From NCBI GenBank assembly GCA_947627825.1, contig CANQXO010000022.1, positions 1 to 16,434 on the forward strand: a stretch of 16,434 bases of DNA, written 5' to 3'. The notes under the pieces are model-generated. The model made no database searches. It was not told the DNA's origin and was given only the letters and a program-made list of their open reading frames with translations. The translations under genes were made by a program, and so were the position numbers. The stretch comes from an uncultured Clostridia bacterium. Lineage in GTDB: Bacteria; Bacillota_A; Clostridia; TANB77; CAG-508. Of the stretch, positions 8,801 to 15,313 are shown piece after piece (position 1 is the first letter of the stretch; every line of letters starts with the position of its first letter).

Positions 8801-9317
8801 TTAAGATTATTTGCTTTAATGGTGCATCATCTTTGTAGGTGGTATATAGTTCTAGCAAATTTAGAAATTCTTTATCCTCTGCTTCATATTTTTGTTCAAA
8901 TAATTCTTCTATTACTTCTTGTTTCATTATTTCTATTTCTGCTGTATCTGCTACTCTAAAATTTGCTGGTATTCCTAATTCGAAAAAATTGTTTCTTATT
9001 ACATCTAAACAGAACGAGTGAATTGTACTTATATGTGCCCTATTTAATAAAAGTATTTGCTTTTGCAAATATTCATCATTGGGGCTTTCATCAATTTTTT
9101 TGTAAATAGCATCTAGCAATCTTTGTTTCATTTCACTTGCTGCCGCATTTGTAAAAGTTACTACTAATAATTTATCAATATCAATTTTTTGATTTACGAC
9201 TTTGTTAATTATTCTTTCAACTAATACTGTTGTTTTTCCAGAGCCTGCAGATGCTGATACTAAAATATTTGCTCCTTGTTTTTCAATTGCTTGTTTTTGT
9301 TCTTTTGACCAATCCAT
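5886..9317 (-). CDS. addA: AddA, ATP-dependent helicase/nuclease subunit A
   Basis: 1143 residues, close to the usual AddA length of about 1200. It is a UvrD-like SF1 helicase with motif I SASAGSGKTT (K28), FTNAAASEMKQR (motif Ia), a Walker B box DEYQD near residue 390, GDVKQSIYRFRQA (motif III), MSIHKSKGLEF (motif V) and LYVALTRAKEKL (motif VI). A RecB-type nuclease domain ends the protein, with GIIDLYF, DYKTD (about 1092-1096) and QLELY all intact, so both activities should be present. AddA with AddB processes double-strand breaks for RecA loading and responds to Chi. The usual upstream addB is missing: the upstream neighbour is divergent. The SD is modest (AGGAAAG). rqcP follows by 27 bases. 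Confidence 0.96.
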   Translation of the reverse strand: MDWSKEQKQAIEKQGANILVSASAGSGKTTVLVERIINKVVNQKIDIDKLLVVTFTNAAASEMKQRLLDAIYKKIDESPNDEYLQKQILLLNRAHISTIHSFCLDVIRNNFFELGIPANFRVADTAEIEIMKQEVIEELFEQKYEAEDKEFLNLLELYTTYKDDAPLKQIILKFFEFIGCVPFPEKWLDEKVEEFNVQEEDFTKTTWGKIIFEKVKELLDDCLINLESAKKKVENSQELIPFLEMIMKDIDEISNIDTKTWNSLYKGINEKIFDPWPRKSKLEEDEKELKEKAKLNRDEAKNIFEKEIKTIVNCTSQEAIEDIKAMYSVLKAIQKLVLEFSEEFTKRKREKNIVDFSDIEHFALKLLVNEDGSKTKIAEKYNFEEVAIDEYQDSNLVQEQILNSVSNGKNIFMVGDVKQSIYRFRQARPDLFLRKYEQYKKVEDEITEDTKIQLYNNFRSRSNVLDITNQIFESIMSKKLGEMDYTKEEYLNFSGKFDEPKIDCTAELNIIETENQEEDINKNEDEEVLEKTILEAKFAVKKIKELVEQGFKYNDIAILLRTTSQVAPIYEKELTEQGIPVYSDTTTEYLETIEIDTILSLLKIIDNSLQDIPLVTVLRSPIGGFNENELVEIRLKEQNVPFYKALIKSENEKAKKFLLLLEKLKQAEKELPLDELIWKVYSETGYYHFVRLMPNGKLRQANLKKLFEKAKDYEQISFKGLFNFITFIEKVADNSNLQDAKIIGENDEVVRIMSIHKSKGLEFKVVLVCGVDKKFNMKDLNEKISFDQELGIGVNLIGNGMEYSTLNKEAIKMKMKNETISEEMRILYVALTRAKEKLILVGADKNIQDSLQKKRQELEKYEASNKVNPKLVGKYIRYLDWIELVYLNNPKLSLKLNIVDKNSLDLSNEFEKYESNINLDNKKVDDKKYQTVDDLLNWEYKCKSAVEVPNKTTVTELKEEKKLQPKQTITENIKSKSYFKENDDGEIKGAELGTLIHLVLQNIDDRYNNFDELLEKLKLSQKEKEALIKNKSIIDNFVNSSLFEELKEAKELHKETAFYMNIPYKDTNENVLVQGIIDLYFIDKEGNIILVDYKTDKNVTEEDLMDRYSYQLELYKTAIEKSLNKKVSRVLIYSTSLNKTISI

Positions 9318-9433
9318 TCTCTTTCCTATCTTCTACTTAGCACTAGATTAATAACTTGATAATTTTGTAAAATGTCATTTGTCTAAAATTAATTTATTTA
9401 ACCAAATAAGTGCCGAGTTCAACTTTTTGTTCT

Positions 9434-9462
9434 AGTATACCTTAGATTTTTCACGATTTCAA
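9434..9462 (-). promoter_or_regulatory. Promoter of addA-rqcP
   Basis: Minus-strand TTGAAA (9457-9462) and TATACT (9434-9439) with an exact 17-base spacer. This is the best sigma-A-type match upstream of addA. Transcription would start near 9427, leaving a leader of roughly 110 bases before the ATG. A weak long-range 6-base pairing is possible in the leader, but no known riboswitch is recognised. Confidence 0.65.
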
Positions 9463-9507
9463 TAATATTCTTTTATTTTTTGGGCAAAATATAGTAAATT
9501 AAAATTT

Positions 9508-9512
9508 GGAGG
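9508..9512 (+). promoter_or_regulatory. Ribosome binding site fixing the start of the helical protein
   Basis: GGAGG five bases before the ATG at 9518. An in-frame TTG at 9506 would place this site inside the coding region, so the ATG at 9518 is chosen. Confidence 0.8.
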
Positions 9513-9517
9513 TTATT

Positions 9518-10129
9518 ATGGATAAAGGAAAAAGTCTCAAAAATAATTCTGAAAACGAGCCTATGGATGCAGAAGTTCATGAGGAAAAAAGCGATTTATC
9601 TAGTGATATCGGTGACAATAGAAAATCTGACAATAATGATGAATCTACAGATAATGAGGTCGTTTTTGACCCTGATTACTCAACTTTTGACTCTTGCGGT
9701 TTCGGTCTTGATTTAGCTGTTCTGAATGAAGTTAGCAGAATTGCTGGAATGGGCATGAGCAGTATTTCATTTTTAACTAGCAAGCTTTCTGATAAAGAAT
9801 TAAAGAAAATGTTAGTCGCAATGTATTCTCAATATTCTAATATAGTTGCTAAAGTAAACCAACATTTTGAAAAATATGGTGAGGTACCTGATGACAGCCC
9901 ACTTAGTTCTAAGATGATGGCTTGTTGTGGAATAAAAATGAATTTAATGAGAGATAAAACTACTTCTCATATTGCCGAAATGATGATACAGGGCACTTTA
10001 ATGGGTGTAATAGAAATTCAGAAAATTTTAAATTGTAAATTAGACATTGATGAAAGCACTACTAATCTTCTTAAAGAATTTAATAAATTTCAAAGAGAAA
10101 ATATTGATAAATTAAATGCTTATCTATAA
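9518..10129 (+). CDS. Unrecognised helical protein with acidic N-terminal region
   Basis: 203 residues starting at the ATG at 9518. No named family can be assigned with confidence. Residues 1 to about 50 are hydrophilic and rich in Asp, Glu, Ser and Asn, probably disordered. From about residue 58 the sequence is predominantly helical: LDLAVLNEVSRIAGMGMSSI, then KLSDKELKKMLVAMYSQYSN, a loop with Pro (GEVPDDSPLS), two Cys next to each other (ACCG), and HIAEMMIQGTLMGVIEIQKIL. The heptad-like spacing suggests a four-helix, ferritin-like bundle, and I have the impression of similar short proteins in Clostridia, but this is memory and not a search. No signal peptide or membrane segment is seen, so it should be cytosolic. 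It is a single-gene unit, divergent from addA, ending at the hairpin near 10141. Confidence 0.75.
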   Translation: MDKGKSLKNNSENEPMDAEVHEEKSDLSSDIGDNRKSDNNDESTDNEVVFDPDYSTFDSCGFGLDLAVLNEVSRIAGMGMSSISFLTSKLSDKELKKMLVAMYSQYSNIVAKVNQHFEKYGEVPDDSPLSSKMMACCGIKMNLMRDKTTSHIAEMMIQGTLMGVIEIQKILNCKLDIDESTTNLLKEFNKFQRENIDKLNAYL

Positions 10130-10140
10130 ACTTTTATATG

Positions 10141-10198
10141 AAAAAAGTCCCTAAAGCAATGAAAGTGTTATTCACTCCATTGTTTTAAGGCTTTTTTT
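10141..10198. terminator. Rho-independent terminator, probably bidirectional
   Basis: AAAAAAG at 10141 pairs with CTTTTTT ending the region, with an inner stem TAAAGCAATG (10152-10161) against CATTGTTTTA (10178-10187). One bulged T, one mismatch and one G-U pair interrupt it. T runs flank both ends, so it can stop both the plus-strand helical protein gene and minus-strand transcription coming from fmt. Confidence 0.8.
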
Positions 10199-10200
10199 AC

Positions 10201-10320
10201 TTTTTATCTTTTAAGATTTTATTTTAATTTTTTATATTTTTATATTTCAAGATTTTCATATTTTAAGATTTAATATTATCATATTTCAACAATTCAAATT
10301 TAATATTTAATTATAAATTA
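10201..10320. repeat. AT-rich spacer with short degenerate repeats
   Basis: Between the terminator and the end of fmt the DNA is almost only A and T. A short unit like TTTTAAGATTTT recurs three times (near 10209, 10244 and 10260, one copy with C for A). No ORF, promoter of note or RNA is seen. This may be only low-complexity drift. Confidence 0.35.
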
Positions 10321-11394
10321 TTAACTTGCCCTGCACATTTTTTCTTTTATTTGATTTCCGTTTAGAAAACTTTTAGCATCCATCTTTTTACCATTTTCGC
10401 CTTGAACTTCTAAGACTTCTATTATACCTTCTCCTGTTTTTATGAATAAACCTTTTTTATTGTCAGCTACAATTATTTCACCGTTTTGTTTTTCTTGTAT
10501 ATTGCTCAAATCGCTACTATCTAGTTTGCTAATTGGATTAGTATTAGTATCATCATTATTATTACTATTATTTTTATTATTACCATTAGCATTATCATGG
10601 GCTTGCACTTTCCAAATTTTAAGTTTCTTTCCATCTATAAAAGTGTAGGCTCCCATTATTGGGTTTAACCCTCTAACAAGATTTTTTATTTTTATTGCAC
10701 TTTCGTTCCAATTAATTCTTGCCATTTCTTTATCAAGCATAGGTGCTAAAGTAAAGTCGTTTCCTTGTTTTTCTGCACCAATTTTCTTTTTTATTTCTTC
10801 TTGAGCTGGAGTATTTTCATTAATTGTCTTTGAAATTTCTTCAATTTTATTAACAGTTTGAACTAATAATTTTGCTCCAATATTTGATAGTCTTTCCCAT
10901 ACTTCTCCTGTTGTTTCGTCTTCTCCAATTTGTGTAGTTTCTTTTAATATCATATCTCCTGTGTCCATGCCTTCATCCATAAACATGGTTGTTATTCCGG
11001 TTTCTTTGTCGCCATTTATTACAGCCCATTGTATTGGTGCTGCTCCTCTATATTTTGGAAGAAGTGAGCCATGAACATTTATAGCACCATATTTAGGCAC
11101 AGCAAGTAATTCCTTTGGTAAAATCTTACCATAGGCTACAACACACAATAAATCTGGACTTAAACTTTTTATTTCGTTTATAAATTCTTCATTATTTTTT
11201 ACTTTTACTGGTTGCATTATCTTTAAATTTTTTTCTAAAGCATAGTTTTTTACAGGAGATGCAATTAATTTCATGCCTCTCCCTTTGGGTTTGTCAACAT
11301 TAGTAACAACTCCTATTATGTTATGCCCCGCTTCATATAATGCTTGTAATGATTTTTGTGCAAAATCTGGTGTACCTAAAAAAACAATATTCAT
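10321..11394 (-). CDS. fmt: Methionyl-tRNA formyltransferase with Asn-rich insertion
   Basis: 357 residues, about 40 longer than the usual 310-320. It transfers the formyl group of 10-formyl-THF to Met-tRNA(fMet) for translation initiation. The catalytic domain is intact: FLGTPDFA at residues 5-12, DKPKGRGMKL, INVHGSLLPKYRGAAPIQWA with N106 and H108, and D144 in DEGMDTGD, the same numbers as the E. coli catalytic residues. The C-terminal tRNA-binding domain (INWNESAIKIKNLVRGLNP onward) is split after KLKIWKVQA by about 38 residues (266-303) that are very rich in Asn, Asp and Ser (11 Asn in residues 267-286), encoded by repeated AAT/AAC codons. The frame stays open and the domain resumes with GEIIVAD. 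GAAGGAGAG precedes the ATG. Last gene of the folD-priA-def-fmt run, after a 134-base gap. Confidence 0.96.
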   Translation of the reverse strand: MNIVFLGTPDFAQKSLQALYEAGHNIIGVVTNVDKPKGRGMKLIASPVKNYALEKNLKIMQPVKVKNNEEFINEIKSLSPDLLCVVAYGKILPKELLAVPKYGAINVHGSLLPKYRGAAPIQWAVINGDKETGITTMFMDEGMDTGDMILKETTQIGEDETTGEVWERLSNIGAKLLVQTVNKIEEISKTINENTPAQEEIKKKIGAEKQGNDFTLAPMLDKEMARINWNESAIKIKNLVRGLNPIMGAYTFIDGKKLKIWKVQAHDNANGNNKNNSNNNDDTNTNPISKLDSSDLSNIQEKQNGEIIVADNKKGLFIKTGEGIIEVLEVQGENGKKMDAKSFLNGNQIKEKMCRAS

Positions 11395-11469
11395 TTCGTG
11401 GCTCTCCTTCAGTAATTATCTTTTCAACCTTAATTTTATATACATATTTTTATAATGATTTTATTTATC

Positions 11470-11514
11470 ATTAATTAATCTTTACTTTATTCTCTATTTT
11501 TTTGATTAATTAAT
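11470..11514. repeat. 11-base inverted repeat in the def-fmt gap
   Basis: ATTAATTAATC at 11470-11480 and its exact reverse complement GATTAATTAAT at 11504-11514, 23 bases apart, in the 134-base gap between def and fmt. A stem of almost only A-T pairs would be weak. It has no strong T run, so it is not a convincing terminator; a protein site is possible but unproven. Confidence 0.4.
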
Positions 11515-11528
11515 TTTCATTTTTTATT

Positions 11529-12014
11529 TTATTTTTCTTCTTGATTTTCTATATATTCAAGAGTTCCCGGCTCCATAAGGTCTATAAATAGTATTCCGTC
11601 TAAATGGTCAATTTCGTGGCAAAGTGCTTCTGCTAAAAGTCCTTTTCCTTTAATTGTTACCTGCTTTCCATTTTCATCTAAAGCTTTAACTGTAACTTCG
11701 CTTGGTCTTTTTACTTTTGCAAATTTATTTGGAAAACTTAAACAACCTTCTTGAAATTCCTCCTCGCCTTTTGCTTTCACAATTTCTGGATTAATTAGTT
11801 TTAGTGAAGGTGAGCCATCATAATTAACATCAATTACAATTACTCTTTTAAGAACTCCTACTTGTACTCCTGAAATTCCCACTCCATTAGCAGAATGCAT
11901 AGTTTCATCCATATCATTTAGTAATTCTTTTATTTTATCATCTACTACTTCTACTGGTCTTGATTTTTTTCTAAGAATTTCATCTCCTTCTTGTCTTATA
12001 ACTCTTAGTGCCAT
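11529..12014 (-). CDS. def: Peptide deformylase
   Basis: 161 residues, a normal length. It removes the formyl group from the N-terminal Met of new proteins in the cytosol. All three metal-site motifs are present: motif 1 GVGISGVQ (residues 44-51), motif 2 EGCLS (89-93, metal ligand C91) and motif 3 HEIDH (133-137, ligands H133 and H137, catalytic E134). Motif 1 has Ser-Gly where most deformylases have Ala-Ala; Q51 is kept. The MALRVIRQEGDEILRKKSRPV start is typical of type 1/Clostridium-type enzymes. GGAGG lies just before the ATG. It follows priA by 24 bases and precedes fmt, the enzyme that adds the group it removes. Confidence 0.97.
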   Translation of the reverse strand: MALRVIRQEGDEILRKKSRPVEVVDDKIKELLNDMDETMHSANGVGISGVQVGVLKRVIVIDVNYDGSPSLKLINPEIVKAKGEEEFQEGCLSFPNKFAKVKRPSEVTVKALDENGKQVTIKGKGLLAEALCHEIDHLDGILFIDLMEPGTLEYIENQEEK

Positions 12015-12038
12015 TTATTCCTCCTTTTGCATCATTTT

Positions 12039-14258
12039 TTATAACATATTATTGGGATTTAATTCAATCGCCATTCTTGCTGTATTATTTTTCATCTTAT
12101 AAAATTCTTCTAAACTATCTTTTAATAAATTCTTTACTCTTTCATCATATTTGCATTTTATTAATATTCTCATACGATATCTGTTTTTTATTTTTTCTAT
12201 TGGTGATGGAACTGGGCTATAAAGTAATAATCCAAATTTTTCGTTAATTACTCTTTTCTTTAAATATGAATGAATTTCATTTGCCCTTTTCTTTAATTCA
12301 TTTATATCTTTTGCAGACATATCAATTACTATTATATCGCAAAATGGCGGATATTTCAACTGTTTTCTAACGCTAATCTCTGTGTTGTAAAATAAATTAT
12401 AATCTTGTGATTTTGAAAATTCTATTGCATAATTATCTGGATTATAGGTTTGTATAATTACTTTTCCCTTATCTTTTTCCCTTCCTGCTCTACCTGCAAC
12501 TTGAGTTAATATTTGAAAAGTTTTTTCATTTGACCTAAAATCTCCTATATTTAAACTTCCATCTGCAACTATTACTCCTACTAAAGTTACATTAGGAAAA
12601 TGATGTCCTTTTACAACCATTTGCGTTCCAATTAAAATGTCAATATTTTCTTCTTTAAATTTATTTAAAATCTGCTCGTGCGAATTCTTTTTAGAAACTG
12701 TATCAATATCCATTCTTATGGTGCTAGCTTCTGGAAAATATTTTTTTATTTCTTCTTCTAGTTTTTGAGTTCCTGCTCCAAAATATCTAATATTTTCACT
12801 ATGGCATTCTGGGCAAACTTTTATAACTTCTTGCTCATATCCACAATAATGACATTTTAGCTTTTGCTGATATTTATGATAAGTTAGGCTTATATCACAT
12901 CTTTTACATTTTACAGTATACCCACAATCTCTGCACATTATAAAAGTAGAAAAACCTCTCCTATTTAAATACAAAATCGTTTGTTTTTTATTTTCTAGGT
13001 TTTTCCTTATTTCTTCATAAAGCTTTTTGCTTATCATTGATTTGTTACCATTAGATAATTCTTGCCTTAAATCAACTATTTCAACAGTTGGTAAACTGGA
13101 ATTGTTTGCTCTTTTTGTTAAAGTTAATAATTGATATTCACCACTTTCTGTTTTATGAAAAGTGTTCATATCAGGAGTTGCACTTCCTAATATCAATGGT
13201 ATATTTTTATTTTCTGATAAATATTCTGCAACTTCTCTTGCATCATATCTAGGTGCCATTTCTGATTGATACGATTCATCGTGTTCTTCATCAATTATAA
13301 TTAATCCTAAATTAACAGCTGGAGAAAAAATAGCAGACCTTGCACCTATTATTATTTTCGCTTCTCCTGACTTTATTTTATTCCACGCATCATATCTTTC
13401 TCCTATAGATAGTTTACTATGCAAAACTGCAATTTGTTCCTCTCCAAATCTTGAAATAAATCTATCCACAGTTTGCGGAGTTAATGATATTTCTGGTACT
13501 AACATTATGCTACTTTTGTTTTGCTTTAGCATTTTTCCAATTAGCCTTAAGTATATTTCTGTTTTTCCAGAACCGGTTATTCCATATAATAAATATTTGC
13601 CAGATGATTTTATTTTTTCAAATGCTTCTTTTTGTTCTTCAGTAAAGTCTAAATCCACAGTTTTCACAACTGCCTTGTGCAAAAATGGATTTCTATCTAC
13701 TTGCATATTATTTATTTCAAGGTAACCATTTTTTACAAGAGTTTTTACAATGCTACTTGAGGCATCTGTAAATAATTCAATATCTTGCAAAGTAGCATCT
13801 CCATTATTTATAATAAATTCTAGTATTCTTTTTTGTTTTTCTGATTTTATCTTTCCACTTTCAATATCCTGCTCAACTTCTTCTATATCTTTTGCTAAAG
13901 AAATGAAATTTACTCTTTTTTCTTTTACTCTATTTAATACATTTTTAGTAGTTCTTCCCGGTGGTAACATTAATCTTAAACAATCTGAAACATTGCAAAA
14001 GTACCTATTTGACATCCATTTTGCTAGATTAATATAGTCTTCATTTATTTGTTCTTCCTGCAAAGAGCATATAGGTTTTACTTTATAACTAGACTTTTCC
14101 TTTAATCCAACAACAATTCCCTCAACTAGAGATTTGCTATTTCCAAAAGGCACAAAAACTCTAGTTCCAACTATAACTTTTAGGTCAGCTGGAACTTCAT
14201 AATCAAATATTTTATTTAAATTATTTACGCTTCTATCAATTATAACTTCTGCAATCAT
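12039..14258 (-). CDS. priA: Primosomal replication restart helicase PriA
   Basis: 739 residues, the usual length. It rebuilds replication forks away from oriC by binding fork DNA and loading the primosome. Order of parts: N-terminal 3'-end-binding domain (AEVIIDRSVNNLNKIFDYEV), a winged-helix region, helicase motif I GITGSGKTE (about 225-233), DEEH box (about 322-325), GSATPD (motif III), then eight zinc-binding Cys at 442, 445, 451, 454, 469, 472, 482 and 485, then the second helicase lobe with IGTQMVVKGHHFPNV and QVAGRAGR. No key residue is missing. The ribosome site is weak (AAAAAGG). It lies 22 bases after folD and 24 before def, so it is cotranscribed; priA-def-fmt order is widespread in Firmicutes. 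Confidence 0.97.
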   Translation of the reverse strand: MIAEVIIDRSVNNLNKIFDYEVPADLKVIVGTRVFVPFGNSKSLVEGIVVGLKEKSSYKVKPICSLQEEQINEDYINLAKWMSNRYFCNVSDCLRLMLPPGRTTKNVLNRVKEKRVNFISLAKDIEEVEQDIESGKIKSEKQKRILEFIINNGDATLQDIELFTDASSSIVKTLVKNGYLEINNMQVDRNPFLHKAVVKTVDLDFTEEQKEAFEKIKSSGKYLLYGITGSGKTEIYLRLIGKMLKQNKSSIMLVPEISLTPQTVDRFISRFGEEQIAVLHSKLSIGERYDAWNKIKSGEAKIIIGARSAIFSPAVNLGLIIIDEEHDESYQSEMAPRYDAREVAEYLSENKNIPLILGSATPDMNTFHKTESGEYQLLTLTKRANNSSLPTVEIVDLRQELSNGNKSMISKKLYEEIRKNLENKKQTILYLNRRGFSTFIMCRDCGYTVKCKRCDISLTYHKYQQKLKCHYCGYEQEVIKVCPECHSENIRYFGAGTQKLEEEIKKYFPEASTIRMDIDTVSKKNSHEQILNKFKEENIDILIGTQMVVKGHHFPNVTLVGVIVADGSLNIGDFRSNEKTFQILTQVAGRAGREKDKGKVIIQTYNPDNYAIEFSKSQDYNLFYNTEISVRKQLKYPPFCDIIVIDMSAKDINELKKRANEIHSYLKKRVINEKFGLLLYSPVPSPIEKIKNRYRMRILIKCKYDERVKNLLKDSLEEFYKMKNNTARMAIELNPNNML

Positions 14259-14280
14259 TTGACAACCTTTTTAATTTAAT

Positions 14281-15123
14281 CTATCTTCTGTTTCTTTGCT
14301 TGTGTGCCTTTACAACATTGTTCATAAGCATTGCAATAGTCATTGGTCCTACTCCGCCTGGTACTGGAGTGATGTATTTTGCTTTTTTAGATACAGCTTC
14401 AAAATCAACATCACCACAAAGCTTGCCTTCTTCATTTCTGTTCATTCCAACATCAATTACAACAACGCCTTCTTTTACCATGTTTTCTTTAACTAAAGCT
14501 CTTTTTCCAACTGCTGAAATAATTACATCAGCATCTTTTAATTCTTTTTCTAGGTCTTTTGTTTTTGAATGGCAAATTGTAACTGTTGCATTTTTTGAAA
14601 GTAAACATTGAGCCATAGGTTTGCCTACAATGTTGCTTCTGCCTATTATTACAGCTTTTTTTCCTTCCAAATCGATATTGTATTTTTCAAAAGCTTTCAT
14701 AATTCCTAAAGGCGTACATGGAACAAATCCATCTTCACCAATCGTTAGTTTTCCAACATTGTATGGATTAAATCCATCTACATCTTTTTCTGGCAATATT
14801 TTTGCAAATGCTTCTTGTATATTTAAACCTTTTGGTATTGGACTTTGAAGCAAAATGCCATCAACTTTATCATCATTATTTAGCTTTTCAATTAAATCAA
14901 GAAGTTCCTCTTGTTTTGTGCTACTTGGAAGCAAATATTCTTTAAATTGAATTCCCACTTCTTCACATGCCTTGCTTTTATTTCTTACATAAACTTTTGA
15001 AGCCTCGTCATCTCCACATAGAATTACAGCAAGCATTGGTTTTAAATTTTTTTCTTCAACTTCTTTTTTTAAATTTTGTCTAATTTCTTTTGCTAATTCT
15101 TTTCCATTTATTAGTTCTGCCAT
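14281..15123 (-). CDS. folD: Bifunctional methylene-THF dehydrogenase/methenyl-THF cyclohydrolase FolD
   Basis: 280 residues, the usual length. It oxidises 5,10-methylene-THF with NADP+ and hydrolyses the product to 10-formyl-THF, which Fmt and purine synthesis use. Seen: the substrate-site motif GDDEASKVYVRNKSKA with Y45 and catalytic K49, DGILLQSPIPKGLN (more often QLPLP), KDVDGF, the cofactor segment AVIIGRSNIVGKPMAQCLL, and the C-terminal signature PVPGGVGPMTIAMLMNN. GAGAGGA precedes the ATG. First gene of the run with priA, def and fmt; placing the formyl donor enzyme with Fmt and Def is functionally sensible. Confidence 0.97.
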   Translation of the reverse strand: MAELINGKELAKEIRQNLKKEVEEKNLKPMLAVILCGDDEASKVYVRNKSKACEEVGIQFKEYLLPSSTKQEELLDLIEKLNNDDKVDGILLQSPIPKGLNIQEAFAKILPEKDVDGFNPYNVGKLTIGEDGFVPCTPLGIMKAFEKYNIDLEGKKAVIIGRSNIVGKPMAQCLLSKNATVTICHSKTKDLEKELKDADVIISAVGKRALVKENMVKEGVVVIDVGMNRNEEGKLCGDVDFEAVSKKAKYITPVPGGVGPMTIAMLMNNVVKAHKQRNRR

Positions 15124-15151
15124 TTTACAAAATTCCTCTCATTTTTTTCAC

Positions 15152-15180
15152 ATTTTATCACAATAATAATCCAAAATCAA
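15152..15180 (-). promoter_or_regulatory. Promoter of folD-priA-def-fmt
   Basis: Minus-strand TTGATT (15175-15180) and TAAAAT (15152-15157) with a 17-base spacer and a TG at the extended -10 position (TGATAAAAT). The -10 ends 28 bases before the folD start codon, so the leader is short and leaves no room for a folate riboswitch. Confidence 0.6.
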
Positions 15181-15226
15181 TTACTTAATTTGTAATAAAA
15201 ATTTAATATAAAAATGACTTTTTTTG

Positions 15227-15255
15227 TTGAATATTAAAATTTGCTATGATATAAT
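15227..15255 (+). promoter_or_regulatory. Promoter of the vWA-domain gene
   Basis: TTGAAT (15227-15232), a 17-base spacer and a perfect TATAAT (15250-15255) with TG one base upstream (extended -10). It lies 58 bases before the start codon, divergent from the folD promoter. A second TATAAT at 15288-15293 has no matching -35. Confidence 0.65.
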
Positions 15256-15313
15256 TTTAGAAATTAAATTTTTTTCAAAAAATTGTTTATAATATAGTAA
15301 AAGGAGAGTAAAA

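Noticed and set aside
9506..9517. TTG start adding four residues to the helical protein
   Set aside because: The GGAGG ribosome site would fall inside the coding region; the ATG at 9518 has ideal spacing.
15124..15151. Possible folate riboswitch before folD
   Set aside because: The leader after the promoter is under 30 bases, too short for a THF riboswitch, and no conserved core is seen.
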